Assembly (NCBI GenBank): GCA_025927545.1
Contig: JAICLE010000004.1
Span: forward strand, 20,979-84,978
Source of the DNA: Gemmatimonadales bacterium
GTDB taxonomy: Bacteria > Gemmatimonadota > Gemmatimonadetes > Gemmatimonadales > GWC2-71-9
Direction of reading: 5' to 3'
DNA length: 64,000 nt
Part shown: positions 7,926 to 17,370 of the stretch, piece after piece
Layout of the letters: every line of letters begins with the position of its first letter
How positions within the stretch are numbered: the first letter of the stretch is position 1
Notes under the pieces: model-generated
Database searches by the model: none
Told to the model about the DNA's origin: nothing
The model's input: the letters and a program-made list of their open reading frames with translations, nothing else
Program-made: the position numbers and the translations under genes

Positions 7926-10064
7926 TCACGCTGGCGGGCGCCCGGCCTCTATCAGCATCCGGTGCGTCGCGCGCTCCGGCTCCGCTCCGGCGGACCCGCG
8001 CTGCTCGTACGTCCCGTCCGGCCCGAGCTCCCACGCCTGCCGGTTGTCCTCCAGCATCAGCAGCAGCAGATCGCGCAGCGCCGTCCGGTCCGCGGGATCG
8101 TCGATCGGCGTGACCGCCTCGATCCGGCGGTCGAGATTGCGCGGCATCCAGTCCGCCGAGCCGATATAGACCTCTTCGTCGCCGCCGTTGAGAAAGTAGA
8201 ACGCGCGCGAGTGCTCCAGGAACCGGCCCACGATGCTGATCACGCGGATGCGCTCGCTCACCCCGGCGAGCCCGGGGCGCAGGCAGCAGATGCCGCGGAT
8301 GATGAGGTCGATCGGCACGCCGGCACGGGACGCCTGGTACAGCGCCGCGATGAGCTCGGGGTCCACCAACGCGTTCATCTTGACGATGATCCGCGCGGGG
8401 CGGCCCGCCTCGCGGTGGCCGATCTCGCGCCGGATCATTCCGAGGAACCGGTCCCGCATCCCGCGCGGCGCCACGATGAGTTTCCGATAGCCGGTCGGCA
8501 CCGCGAAGCCGGTGAGCACGTTGAACAGGTCGGTGAGGTCGGCCCCGAGCGCCGGGTCGGCGCTCAGCAGCCCGAAGTCGGTGTAGACCCGCGCGGTCTT
8601 CGGATTGTAGTTGCCGGTGCCGATATGCAGGTACCGGCGCATCGTGTCGCCCTCCCGCCGCACCACCAGCATGATCTTGGCGTGCGTCTTGAGTCCGGGG
8701 ACTCCGTAGCTCACGTGGACGCCGACATCCTCCAGCCGCTGCGCCCAGATGATGTTGTTCTCCTCGTCGAACCGTGCCTGCAGCTCGATCAGCACGGCCA
8801 CCTGCTTCCCCCGCTCGGCGGCCTGCGCCAGCAGCCGCGCGATGCTCGAGTCGCCGCCGGTGCGGTAGAGCGTGAGCTTGATCGCGAGAACGTCCGGATC
8901 CTCCGCGGCGCTCTGGATGAAGCGCTCGACCGAGGTCTGGAAGCTCTCGTACGGGTGGTGCAGCAGCAGGTCGCCCTCGCGGAGCACGTCGAAGATGTTG
9001 CGCCCCGAGGTGAGCCGTGCCGGGGTGAGCGGATGGAACACCGGATCCCTGAGCGCGGGCAGGTCGAGGGCCGCGAGGGTGAGCAGGTCGGCCGTGTCCA
9101 TGACGCCGGCGACCTCGTAGAGGTCCCCGGCGGTGAGCGCCAGGGCGGGCGGCTCCTGCTGCTCACTGAATTCCATCAGCAGCAGCTCCCGGAGCGAGGC
9201 GGGCATCGCCGCGTGCACCTCGATCCGCACCACCTCGGCGAATCGCCGGTTCCGGACTTCCTCCTGGATCAGGCTCAGAAGATCCTCGGCCTCGTCGCCA
9301 TTCTCGATCTGCAGCTCGGTGTTCCGGGTGATGCGGAAGAGATGCCAGCCGAGAATTTCCACGCCGGGGAACAGCGCCTCCAGGTGCACGCCGATGACTT
9401 CCCCGAGCGGCACGAAATGGTTCGGCGTCGGGAGCGCGATCCAGCGCGGCAGGATCTTGGGCACCTTCACCCGGGCGAACCGCTCCTCGCCATCCGATCC
9501 CCGCAGCACGACCGCGAGGGAGAGGCTCAGGTTGGAGATGTAGGGAAACGGGTGCCCGGGATCGACCGCGAGCGGTGTGAGGACCGGAAAGACGTGCGCC
9601 TGAAAGTAGGCGTCGACGTGCTCGCGGTCGGCAGGGTCGAGCGCGTCGAGCCGCTGGTGGAGCACCACGCCCTGCTCGGCGAGTGCGGGGAGCACGGCGT
9701 CCATCAGGCAATCGCGATGACGCCGCACCAGGTCCCGCACTACCGCCGCGATGGCGGTGAGTTGGTCCTCCGGCGTCATGCCGTCGGCGGTCCGCTCCAC
9801 GATGCCCGCGGCCACCTGCTGTTTGAGCCCGGCCACGCGGACCTGGAAGAACTCGTCGAGGTTGCTGCTGAAGATGGCGAGAAACTTGAGACGCTCGAGC
9901 AGCGGGGTGCGCGGGTCCACCGCCTCGTGCAGCACGCGGCGGTTGAATTCGAGCCAGGAGAGCTCGCGGTTGAGGTAGAGCGACGGGTCCCGGAGGTCGG
10001 GCGAGGGGGGCGTCTCTGGGTCGAGGACCTGGGTCACGGGCGGAGCCTCACGGCGGGCGGCCAT
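7926..10064 (-). CDS. ppk1: Polyphosphate kinase 1
   Basis: LYLNRELSWLEFNRRVLHEA...VLAIKLTLYRTGGDSSIARLLAQAAERGKQVAVLIELQARFDEENNI...THAKIMLVVR...IGSADWMPRNLDRRIE. Confidence 0.97.
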   Translation of the reverse strand: MAARREAPPVTQVLDPETPPSPDLRDPSLYLNRELSWLEFNRRVLHEAVDPRTPLLERLKFLAIFSSNLDEFFQVRVAGLKQQVAAGIVERTADGMTPEDQLTAIAAVVRDLVRRHRDCLMDAVLPALAEQGVVLHQRLDALDPADREHVDAYFQAHVFPVLTPLAVDPGHPFPYISNLSLSLAVVLRGSDGEERFARVKVPKILPRWIALPTPNHFVPLGEVIGVHLEALFPGVEILGWHLFRITRNTELQIENGDEAEDLLSLIQEEVRNRRFAEVVRIEVHAAMPASLRELLLMEFSEQQEPPALALTAGDLYEVAGVMDTADLLTLAALDLPALRDPVFHPLTPARLTSGRNIFDVLREGDLLLHHPYESFQTSVERFIQSAAEDPDVLAIKLTLYRTGGDSSIARLLAQAAERGKQVAVLIELQARFDEENNIIWAQRLEDVGVHVSYGVPGLKTHAKIMLVVRREGDTMRRYLHIGTGNYNPKTARVYTDFGLLSADPALGADLTDLFNVLTGFAVPTGYRKLIVAPRGMRDRFLGMIRREIGHREAGRPARIIVKMNALVDPELIAALYQASRAGVPIDLIIRGICCLRPGLAGVSERIRVISIVGRFLEHSRAFYFLNGGDEEVYIGSADWMPRNLDRRIEAVTPIDDPADRTALRDLLLLMLEDNRQAWELGPDGTYEQRGSAGAEPERATHRMLIEAGRPPA

Positions 10065-10429
10065 CAGCGCTCGGGCTTGGGGACGATCACCGACAGCGCA
10101 AGACTCACCATCCCGACCACCAGACCGCCCCAGAACGCCGCCCAGAACCCCGAGACGGTGAAGCCGAGGTCCCAGCGGGCCGACACCCAGCCCGTCACCA
10201 GCAGCATCACCGCGTTGATCACCAGGGTGAAGAGACCCAGGGTCACGACGATGAGCGGGCAGGTGAGCACCGTGAGCAGCGGCCGCAGAGTGCTGTTCAC
10301 CAGGCCGAACACCGCCGCCACCAGCAGCAGCCGCACGATGCTGCCGTTGAAATCGAGGCCCGGCAGGAGATAAGCCGCCACCCAGAGCGCGACGGCATCC
10401 AGCACCCAGTGCAGCAGGAGGGACCGCAT
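10064..10429 (-). CDS. Phage holin family / 4-TM membrane protein
   Basis: MRSLLLHWVLDAVALWVAAYLLPGLDF...LLVAAVFGLVNSTLRPLLTVLTCPLIVVTLGLFTLVINAVMLL. Confidence 0.8.
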   Translation of the reverse strand: MRSLLLHWVLDAVALWVAAYLLPGLDFNGSIVRLLLVAAVFGLVNSTLRPLLTVLTCPLIVVTLGLFTLVINAVMLLVTGWVSARWDLGFTVSGFWAAFWGGLVVGMVSLALSVIVPKPER

Positions 10430-10434
10430 GGTCC

Positions 10435-11502
10435 TCAGGACGCGTCGGCGATCACGCCGCCCCCGAGCACGCGGCCCCCGGCGCCATAGAGCACGCCCGA
10501 CTGGCCGGGCGTGATGGCCCTGACCGGGAGCGCGAGCGCCAGCTCGAGCGCGTCTCCCTCGGCGCCGATGACGGTGGCGGTCACGGCCCGGGCGCGGTAG
10601 CGCACCTGCACCTCGCACGGGTCGCCCGGGGCGAGCGGGTCGGCGAGCCAGTTGAGCTCTTCGAGCCGCACCCGGTGGCCGGCCAGGTCGTCCGCGGTCC
10701 CGACCACCACCTCCCGCCGCTCGGGCCGGATGGCCACGACGTAGCGCGGGCCGTCGAACCCGCCCGGCAGCCCCTTCCGCTGGCCGATGGTGTAGCGCGC
10801 GTAGCCGTGGTGCTCGCCGAGGACCTCGCCCGTCGTGGTCACGAGGGGACCCGGCGCGAGCGCCGGCGCGCCGGCCGGCAGGTGCCGCTCGAGCACGCCG
10901 ACGTAGTCGTCGTCCGGCACGAAGCAGATCTCGACCGACTCCGGCTTGTCGGCTGTCAGGAGCCCGAGCTGGCGCGCGTAGGTCCTGGTCTCCGCCTTGG
11001 TGAGGCTCCCGACCGGCGTGAGCATCCGCTCCACCACCGCGCGGTCGATGCCCCAGAGGAAGTAGCTCTGGTCCTTGCGCGGATCCTCGCCCCGGTAGAG
11101 CGCGCCGTCCCGCGCCACGGCGTAGTGCCCGGTGGCAAGGTGGCGGCAGTCGAGCGCGTCGGCGTGCGCCAGCAGGTCACGGAACTTGGTGAACGAGTTG
11201 CATCGCACGCACGGGATGGGCGTGCGGCCGCGACTGTACTCGCTCACGAAATTCTGGATGACGTGCAGGTTGAACCGGTCTTCCAGATTGAGGACGTAGT
11301 GCGGGATGCCGAGCGTGTGGGCGACGTCGCGCGCGTCGTTGATGGAGTCGAGCGAGCAGCACGGCCGGTCCGGCACGTCGTCGCCGTAGCAGAACAGCTT
11401 CATGGTGGCGCCGACGACCTCGAAGCCTTCCTCCACCAGGCGCGCCGCGGCTACCGAGCTGTCCACGCCGCCCGACATGGCCACCAGCACGCGCTCACGC
11501 AC
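10435..11502 (-). CDS. mnmA: tRNA-specific 2-thiouridylase MnmA
   Basis: [22 protein letters not shown]...[30 protein letters not shown]...[11 protein letters not shown]...TGHYA...GQRKGLPGG. Confidence 0.97.
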   Translation of the reverse strand: MRERVLVAMSGGVDSSVAAARLVEEGFEVVGATMKLFCYGDDVPDRPCCSLDSINDARDVAHTLGIPHYVLNLEDRFNLHVIQNFVSEYSRGRTPIPCVRCNSFTKFRDLLAHADALDCRHLATGHYAVARDGALYRGEDPRKDQSYFLWGIDRAVVERMLTPVGSLTKAETRTYARQLGLLTADKPESVEICFVPDDDYVGVLERHLPAGAPALAPGPLVTTTGEVLGEHHGYARYTIGQRKGLPGGFDGPRYVVAIRPERREVVVGTADDLAGHRVRLEELNWLADPLAPGDPCEVQVRYRARAVTATVIGAEGDALELALALPVRAITPGQSGVLYGAGGRVLGGGVIADAS

Positions 11503-12673
11503 GACCGAGCACTCCCGCCAGCTTCCGCACCTTGGCCACCACGCCGGGCATGACCTCCGCCGCGCGGGTGACGTCGTCGGCGGTGGTGGCGTGCCCCAGG
11601 CTCAGGCGCACGGTGCCGAGCGCCAGTTCCCGCGCCACGCCCATGGCCACGAGCACGTGCGAGGGCTCGACCGCGCCCGTGGAGCAGGCCGACCCGCTCG
11701 ACGCGGCGACACCGGCGAGGTCGAGATGCATGAGCAGCGCCTCGCTGTCCGCCCCCGGCACGGCGATGCTCAGCACGTGCGGCGCGCGCTCCGCCCCCTC
11801 GGCGTTGACCACCAGGTCCGGCACCACCGCCCGAATCCGTGCCGCGAGCTCGTCGCGCAGCTCGCCGAGCCGGGCGGCCTCGTCCGCCTGCTCCACGGCG
11901 GCCAGCGCGGCCGCGCGGCCCATCGCCACCGCGCCCGGCACGTTCTCGGTGCCCGGCCGGATGCCGTACTGCTGGCCGCCGCCGTGGATGATCGCCTCGA
12001 TCGCCTTCCGGTCGCGCACGACGAGCGCGCCGATCCCCTTGGGCGCGCCGATCTTGTGGCCGGAGAGGCTGGCGAGCGTACAGCCCAGCCCCGCCAGGTC
12101 CACCGGCACCTTACCGAACGCCTGGACCGCATCGGTGTGGAACGCGACGCCCGCCTGGCAGCAGCGCCCCGCGATCTCGCGCACCGCCTGCACGACGCCT
12201 ACCTCATTGTTCACCCACATGACGGATACGACGGCGGGCCGCTCACGCAGCGCGGCGTCGAGCGCGTCGAGCTCGACTCGTCCGTCGGCGTCCACCGGGA
12301 GCAGCACCTCGCGGCCGCCCAGGTGGCAGACGGCGTGCGCGGCGGCCAGGATCGCCTTGTGCTCGATGGCGGAGACCACGGCGCACATCGCGGCGCCGCG
12401 GTCCCGCGCGGCGAGCGCCGCGCCGACGATGCCGAGGTTGTCCGCCTCGGTACCGCCCGATGTGAAGATGACCTGGTTGGGCTCGGCGTCCACCGCCTGG
12501 GCCACCTCGCGCCGCGCCTGCTCCAGTCCCGCGCGTGCGGCCCGGCCGAACCGGTGAGCGCTCGACGGGTTGCCGAACGCCTGCTCGGTGAGGTACGGCA
12601 GCATCGCCTCCAGCACCTCCGGCCGGACCGGAGTCGTGGCGGCGTGGTCGAGGTACACGGGACGGGCGGGCAT
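11495..12673 (-). CDS. Cysteine desulfurase (IscS/NifS family)
   Basis: [19 protein letters not shown]...[13 protein letters not shown]...[17 protein letters not shown]...[20 protein letters not shown]. Confidence 0.95.
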   Translation of the reverse strand: MPARPVYLDHAATTPVRPEVLEAMLPYLTEQAFGNPSSAHRFGRAARAGLEQARREVAQAVDAEPNQVIFTSGGTEADNLGIVGAALAARDRGAAMCAVVSAIEHKAILAAAHAVCHLGGREVLLPVDADGRVELDALDAALRERPAVVSVMWVNNEVGVVQAVREIAGRCCQAGVAFHTDAVQAFGKVPVDLAGLGCTLASLSGHKIGAPKGIGALVVRDRKAIEAIIHGGGQQYGIRPGTENVPGAVAMGRAAALAAVEQADEAARLGELRDELAARIRAVVPDLVVNAEGAERAPHVLSIAVPGADSEALLMHLDLAGVAASSGSACSTGAVEPSHVLVAMGVARELALGTVRLSLGHATTADDVTRAAEVMPGVVAKVRKLAGVLGRA

Positions 12674-12706
12674 GGGGCGAAAGATAGCGCGGGACCGGGG
12701 CGGGCG

Positions 12707-13423
12707 TCACATGCTCTGCACGCCGAGGGCCATGACGTCATCTACCGCCATGGTCTCGTGGGTGAAGAACGGCTCGCCGTAGCGGGCGCGGATGAGCGAG
12801 CCGTAGTGCGCGTTCTGGGTCTCGACCAGTGCGTAGAAGTCCTGGCCGGTCGGGAAGATCTCGCCCGCGGCCTTGGCGCCGTCGAACTGGCTCGCGTAGC
12901 AGTGGATCGCGGCGAGCTTGCGCTCGAATTGCGCGGTGATGTCCACCACGAACGTGGGCTTCACCGGGTCCTCGCGGTACGAGAGCGCGTACAGCACCTT
13001 CGACGGCCGATGCGGCTCGCCCGGTGCGTCGTAGCGGGAGAGCCCCGCCAGGAAACACGCGTCGCGGCCCAGCTCGCTCGCGATCCGATGATCGGGGTGC
13101 CGCCCGACGGGGAACGGCAGGATCACCACCCGCGGGGCGAAGTGACGGATCTGCTCCACGACCACGCGGCGGGTCTCGTCGGTGTTGGCCAGGTGCGCGT
13201 CCGGCAGGCCGGCGTTCCGGCGTTCCGTGATGCCCAGAATCCGCGCGGCCTGCTCGGCTTCGCGGGCCCGCAGGTCGGCGCTGCCGCGGGAGCCGCTCTC
13301 GCCGGCCGTGAGGTCCAGGATGCCCGTGCGGTGTCCGGCGTCGCTGGCGCGGACCAGCGTGCCGGCACAGGTGAGCTCGACGTCGTCGCGGTGCGCGGCA
13401 ATAGCCAGAACGTCCACGGGCAT
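12707..13423 (-). CDS. bshB1: Bacillithiol biosynthesis deacetylase BshB1-like (LmbE/PIG-L family)
   Basis: MPVDVLAIAAHRDDVELTCAGTL...LTAGESGSRGSADLRAREAEQAARILG...LPFPVGRHPDHRIASEL. Confidence 0.85.
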   Translation of the reverse strand: MPVDVLAIAAHRDDVELTCAGTLVRASDAGHRTGILDLTAGESGSRGSADLRAREAEQAARILGITERRNAGLPDAHLANTDETRRVVVEQIRHFAPRVVILPFPVGRHPDHRIASELGRDACFLAGLSRYDAPGEPHRPSKVLYALSYREDPVKPTFVVDITAQFERKLAAIHCYASQFDGAKAAGEIFPTGQDFYALVETQNAHYGSLIRARYGEPFFTHETMAVDDVMALGVQSM

Positions 13424-13562
13424 GCGGGCTCTCCCGGTCGGGTCGGTGGGGCTGCTGGAGCGACGGCAGGAAGAATATCTCCGGGCCCGCGCTTGCATGG
13501 GAGGGGCAAAGGGTCGATCGTCCGGGAGAGGATTACGTGTCATCCCATTCGAGGAGTCGATC

Positions 13563-14117
13563 GTGCGCCTGCCTGCCTTCATCGTGCTCTCCACCGCTCT
13601 CTCCGTCGCGCCGGCCCGGGCGCAGTCCGGCCCTCCGCCCAGATCCGTGGCCGTGCTCGACGTGGCGCTCTACACCGCGGGCGCCAATCTGCAGGAGGCC
13701 AGCGATACCGGCCGCGCGGCGCTCGCCACCGAGGTGCTCCGCGGGAAGCTCGCCGACCTGTTGGGGCCTGCCCTGGCCGACTCGGCCGCGGTCGCGGCGC
13801 GGGCGCACGGGCCCGAGGTTCACCGGCTGGCCGGTGACAAGCCGTGCAACGTGATCGTCGCGTGCGCCCGGGCCGTCGGGCGCGGGCTCGGCGCGAACTG
13901 GGTGGTGATGGCCAAGGTCAGCAAGACGAGCAATCTGATCTGGCTTCTCAGCGGGCAGCTCATCGACGTTGGCACGGGTGAGCTCGTGCTCGACGATTCG
14001 ACCGAGCTCAAGGGCGACCCCGAGCCCATGATCCGGGCCGGCGTGCGCATCTTCGCGGAGCGGGTGGCTCGGGCGGTTAACGCACGGACGGCGGGCGAGC
14101 GGGCGGAACGATCCTGA
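13563..14117 (+). CDS. DUF2380-like secreted protein
   Basis: VRLPAFIVLSTALSVAPARAQ signal; RSVAVLDVALYTAG...CNVIVACARAVGRGLGANWVVMAKVSKTSNLIW. Confidence 0.6.
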   Translation: MRLPAFIVLSTALSVAPARAQSGPPPRSVAVLDVALYTAGANLQEASDTGRAALATEVLRGKLADLLGPALADSAAVAARAHGPEVHRLAGDKPCNVIVACARAVGRGLGANWVVMAKVSKTSNLIWLLSGQLIDVGTGELVLDDSTELKGDPEPMIRAGVRIFAERVARAVNARTAGERAERS

Positions 14118-14145
14118 CTCACCGGTGAATCAACAGGAGGGAATC

Positions 14146-14721
14146 ATGAATGCGCTGAACCATTTCCGCGTCGCCATGCTCGCGACCGACGGATTCGAAG
14201 AGACCGAGCTGACCGAACCCAAGCGGGCGCTCGAGAGCGCCGGCGCGCGGGTGGACGTGATCGCGCCAAAGCCGGACGAGATCCAGGCGTTCCGGCACCA
14301 CGACAAGAGCATCACGGTGCCCGTGGACCGTACGCTCGACGAGGTACGGCCGGGGGAGTACGACGCCGTCATGCTGCCCGGCGGTGCCCTCAACGCCGAC
14401 GCCCTCCGCGTCGAGCCGAAGCTCAAGCAGTTCCTGCGCGCCATGTGGGAGGCGGGGCGGCCGTTCGCCGTGATCTGCCACGCGCCGTGGGAGCTCGTGA
14501 GCGCGGGGCTCGCCGAGGGTCGCCGGCTGACGAGCTACCATACCATCCAGGACGACCTCAAGAACGCGGGCGCGGACTGGGTGGATGAGCAGGTCGTGGT
14601 GGACGGCCAGCTCGTGACCAGCCGCCAGCCGGACGACCTTCCGGCGTTCAACCGGGAAATGCTGCGGGTGTTCGCGAAGGCGGGCACGCGGGCAGGAACG
14701 AAGGCCGGCGCGCGGGGGTGA
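14146..14721 (+). CDS. DJ-1/PfpI family type 1 glutamine amidotransferase-like protein
   Basis: RVAMLATDGFEETELTEPKRALESAGARVDVIAPK...PGEYDAVMLPGG...AVICHAPWELVSAG; AGGAGG before ATG 14146. Confidence 0.93.
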   Translation: MNALNHFRVAMLATDGFEETELTEPKRALESAGARVDVIAPKPDEIQAFRHHDKSITVPVDRTLDEVRPGEYDAVMLPGGALNADALRVEPKLKQFLRAMWEAGRPFAVICHAPWELVSAGLAEGRRLTSYHTIQDDLKNAGADWVDEQVVVDGQLVTSRQPDDLPAFNREMLRVFAKAGTRAGTKAGARG

Positions 14722-14754
14722 TCATCGTCGGCCCGGCAAGGCCCGAGCGGCCAT

Positions 14755-16005
14755 CTACTCGTGCCGCAGCGCCTCCACCGGGTCCATCCGCGCCGCCCGG
14801 TTGGCGGGATAGAGCCCGAACACGAGCCCGATACCGATGCTTACCGCGCACGCCAGCCCCGCACTCCAGAGCGGCACCCCAGACTCGAGCTTGAGCGCGG
14901 CCTTGAGCACTTCGCCGGCGCCGAGCCCGAGCAGGATCCCGAGGAGTCCGCCGACGAACGTGAGCGTGGCGGCCTCGACGAGGAATTGCCACAGGATCTC
15001 TCGCCGGCTGGCGCCCAGTGCCTTGCGGAGCCCGATCTCGCGGGTCCGGTCGGTTACCGAAACCATCATGATCGCCATCACGCCGATCCCGCCGACCAGC
15101 AGCGCGACGCTCGACAACGAGACCATCGCCAGGAAGAAGTAGGTGGTGAACTTGCCCACCACGTCGAGGATCTGGTCCTGGGTGATCAGGTCGAAGGTGT
15201 TGGGCGCACCGGGCCGGAGATTCCGCGCCCGCCGGAGCGCGACCGTAGCCAGGTCGCGCACGGTGGCCGGGTCTTCGCCGGCCCGGGGCCGGACGGCGAT
15301 GAAGAGGCTGTTGGTCTCGTCGTACTGGTAGTTCCGCCGAGCGGCCTCGAACGGAATCACGCCGCCGATCTCCTGGCCGGGTGGCTCGAAGATGTTGGCG
15401 GGCTTCTGGTAGACGCCGATGACGCGCATCGCGGTGGGCCCGATGCGCAGATAGCGGCCGAGCGGATCGAGCCGGCCGAACAGCCGATCGGCCACATCGG
15501 ATTCGACCACCACGACCTGATCGCCCGCCAGTTCCCCGCGGGTGAAGAACCTGCCCCGGAGCAGCGTGCCGCCCTGGATGTCCATGAAGTGGTCGTCCGC
15601 CCCGAAGACCGTCACCGTCTGGGTCCGCGCGCCCTGGTATTCCATGCGCTGGAAGAGCTGGACCCACATCCCGGCGTAGGCGATCTGCGGCACCCGCGCG
15701 AGCGCCGCGGCGTCGCTCTGGGCGAGGACGGGGCGGATGCGCACCTCGTAGGGCAGCCGGTCGGGGTTGACCGGCGTCTGCGAGAAGTAGCGGATGACGT
15801 AGAAGACGGACGGGCCGGCGGTCTCGATCGCGTTGAAGATCTGCGTCCGGATCCCCTGCACCATGGAGGCGATCGCCATCACCGTGGTCACGCCGATGAC
15901 CACGCCGAGGATCGTGAGGCCCGAGCGCAGCTTGTTGGCGCGCAGCGCGCCGAACGCGATGGCGACCCCCTCGCCCGCGTTCCGAATGCCCGTGACCCAT
16001 CGCAT
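14755..16005 (-). CDS. ABC transporter permease (MacB/FtsX type), type-B paralog 2
   Basis: MRWVTGIRNAGEGVAIAFGALRANKLRSGLTILGVVIGVTTVMAIASMVQG; C-term GLYPANRAARMDPVEALRHE. Confidence 0.93.
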   Translation of the reverse strand: MRWVTGIRNAGEGVAIAFGALRANKLRSGLTILGVVIGVTTVMAIASMVQGIRTQIFNAIETAGPSVFYVIRYFSQTPVNPDRLPYEVRIRPVLAQSDAAALARVPQIAYAGMWVQLFQRMEYQGARTQTVTVFGADDHFMDIQGGTLLRGRFFTRGELAGDQVVVVESDVADRLFGRLDPLGRYLRIGPTAMRVIGVYQKPANIFEPPGQEIGGVIPFEAARRNYQYDETNSLFIAVRPRAGEDPATVRDLATVALRRARNLRPGAPNTFDLITQDQILDVVGKFTTYFFLAMVSLSSVALLVGGIGVMAIMMVSVTDRTREIGLRKALGASRREILWQFLVEAATLTFVGGLLGILLGLGAGEVLKAALKLESGVPLWSAGLACAVSIGIGLVFGLYPANRAARMDPVEALRHE

Positions 16006-16010
16006 GCGGC

Positions 16011-17255
16011 CTACTCGGCCCTGAGCGCGGTGATCGGATCGAGCCGAGCGGCGCGCGCGGCGGGAAAGACGCCGAAGATGACGCCGGCCGCCCCGCCGAG
16101 GGCGAGCGCCACCACGACCGACCAGAGGGTGATCCGCGCCGGCAGCGGCGTAAAGGTCGAGACCGCCGCCGCAAGCGCCCAGCCCGCCAGGACGCCCTGG
16201 ATGCCGCCGAATGACGAGAGCACCACCGCCTCGATCAGGAACTGGCGGCGGATGTCGGCCCGGGTGGCGCCGAGGGATTTCCGGAGCCCGATCTCGTGGG
16301 TGCGCTCGGTGACGCTCATCAGCATGATGTTCATGATCACGATGCCGCCCACCACGATGCCGATGCAGACCACGGCCGGGATGGCGGTGAACAGCACCCG
16401 GGTGAGCTGGCGCCAGAAGGCGACCAGCGCATCGGCCTTGTCCACCGTGAAATCGTTCTCCTCGCCGGGCCGGAGCCGGTGGGCGATCCGCATCGCCTCC
16501 TCGGCCCGCGCCATCGCCGGGTCGATCGCCTCGGACGAGCCCATCTTGACCGATACGACGGTGGTCTTGCGCCGGCCGTAGAAGGACTCGAACGTGGTGA
16601 ACGGGAGCAACACGAAGGCGTCGAACGACTGGCCCAGGACCCGGCCCTTCTTGTCGATCACTCCGGTGACGAGCACCTCGCGGCCACCGATCCGGATCTT
16701 TCGTCCCACCGCGGACGGCGGCCGGTCGAACAGCTTCTCCGCGATCTCGAAGCCGATGACTCCGACCAGGCGCCGCTCGCGCACGTCCGGTTCGGTGAGT
16801 GGCACGCCGGCCAGCATCTGATAGTCCTGGACGATCTGGTAGGGCGGGGTGACGCCGAAGATGGTGACGTTGCCGACCGTGCGGTCGCGATAGGAGACGT
16901 CGCTGATCGGGGTGGGCCAGCCCGATTGGAGGGCCACGGCCTCCGCGTCCGGAAGCGCCCGCTGGACGGCAGCGGCGTCGGCCGGGGTGATGAGCGGCCG
17001 CTTGGCGATGGCCCGCACCTCGGCGTCGTCCATCAGCCCCACCGAGATCGGCGAGCGCCGCACCTGAAAGGCATTGGTCCCGATCACGGCACCGGTCAGG
17101 TTCTCGGTGACGTACGCATTCATCCCCTGGATGACCGCCACCACCACCACCAGGAATCCGACCGAGACGATGATGCCGAGAAGGGTGAAGAACGACCGCA
17201 ACTTGGCGCCCCAGATGGCCTGGAGCGCGAGACGGAGGGCCTCGGCGAGCGGCAT
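16011..17255 (-). CDS. ABC transporter permease (MacB/FtsX type), type-A paralog 2
   Basis: MPLAEALRLALQAIWGAKLRSFFTLLGIIVSVGFLVVVVAVIQGMNAYV; C-term GVFPAARAARLDPITALRAE. Confidence 0.93.
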   Translation of the reverse strand: MPLAEALRLALQAIWGAKLRSFFTLLGIIVSVGFLVVVVAVIQGMNAYVTENLTGAVIGTNAFQVRRSPISVGLMDDAEVRAIAKRPLITPADAAAVQRALPDAEAVALQSGWPTPISDVSYRDRTVGNVTIFGVTPPYQIVQDYQMLAGVPLTEPDVRERRLVGVIGFEIAEKLFDRPPSAVGRKIRIGGREVLVTGVIDKKGRVLGQSFDAFVLLPFTTFESFYGRRKTTVVSVKMGSSEAIDPAMARAEEAMRIAHRLRPGEENDFTVDKADALVAFWRQLTRVLFTAIPAVVCIGIVVGGIVIMNIMLMSVTERTHEIGLRKSLGATRADIRRQFLIEAVVLSSFGGIQGVLAGWALAAAVSTFTPLPARITLWSVVVALALGGAAGVIFGVFPAARAARLDPITALRAE

Positions 17256-17270
17256 AGCGGGAAGATAGAA

Positions 17271-17367
17271 GCGGTGAGCGGTAAGCGGTAAGCGGTGAGT
17301 GGTGACCCCGATCGCCCGCGTAGCGCGAGCACCTACCTCTCACCGCTTACCGCTCACCGCTCACCGC
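17271..17367. repeat. Inverted array of GCGGTRA heptamers (4 units per arm) in the gap between permease pairs
   Basis: Left arm 17271-17299 GCGGTGAGCGGTAAGCGGTAAGCGGTGAG; right arm 17339-17367 reverse complement GCGGTGAGCGGTGAGCGGTAAGCGGTGAG (1 mismatch in 29). Confidence 0.93.
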
Positions 17368-17370
17368 GGT

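Noticed and set aside
7896-10373. 825-aa plus-strand ORF antisense to ppk1 and neighbours
   Set aside because: Mirror-frame ORF typical of high-GC DNA; low-complexity Arg/Asp/His/Glu composition, whereas the minus strand encodes unmistakable Ppk1
10064-10429. Phage holin-family protein considered as evidence of a prophage
   Set aside because: This 4-TM family is common as a chromosomal membrane protein; no other phage genes nearby
11402-13837. 811-aa plus-strand ORF across mnmA, the cysteine desulfurase and bshB1
   Set aside because: Antisense shadow ORF spanning several real genes on the other strand
17271-17367. Short direct repeats considered as a CRISPR array
   Set aside because: 7-nt units in inverted arms with no spacers; no cas genes in the window
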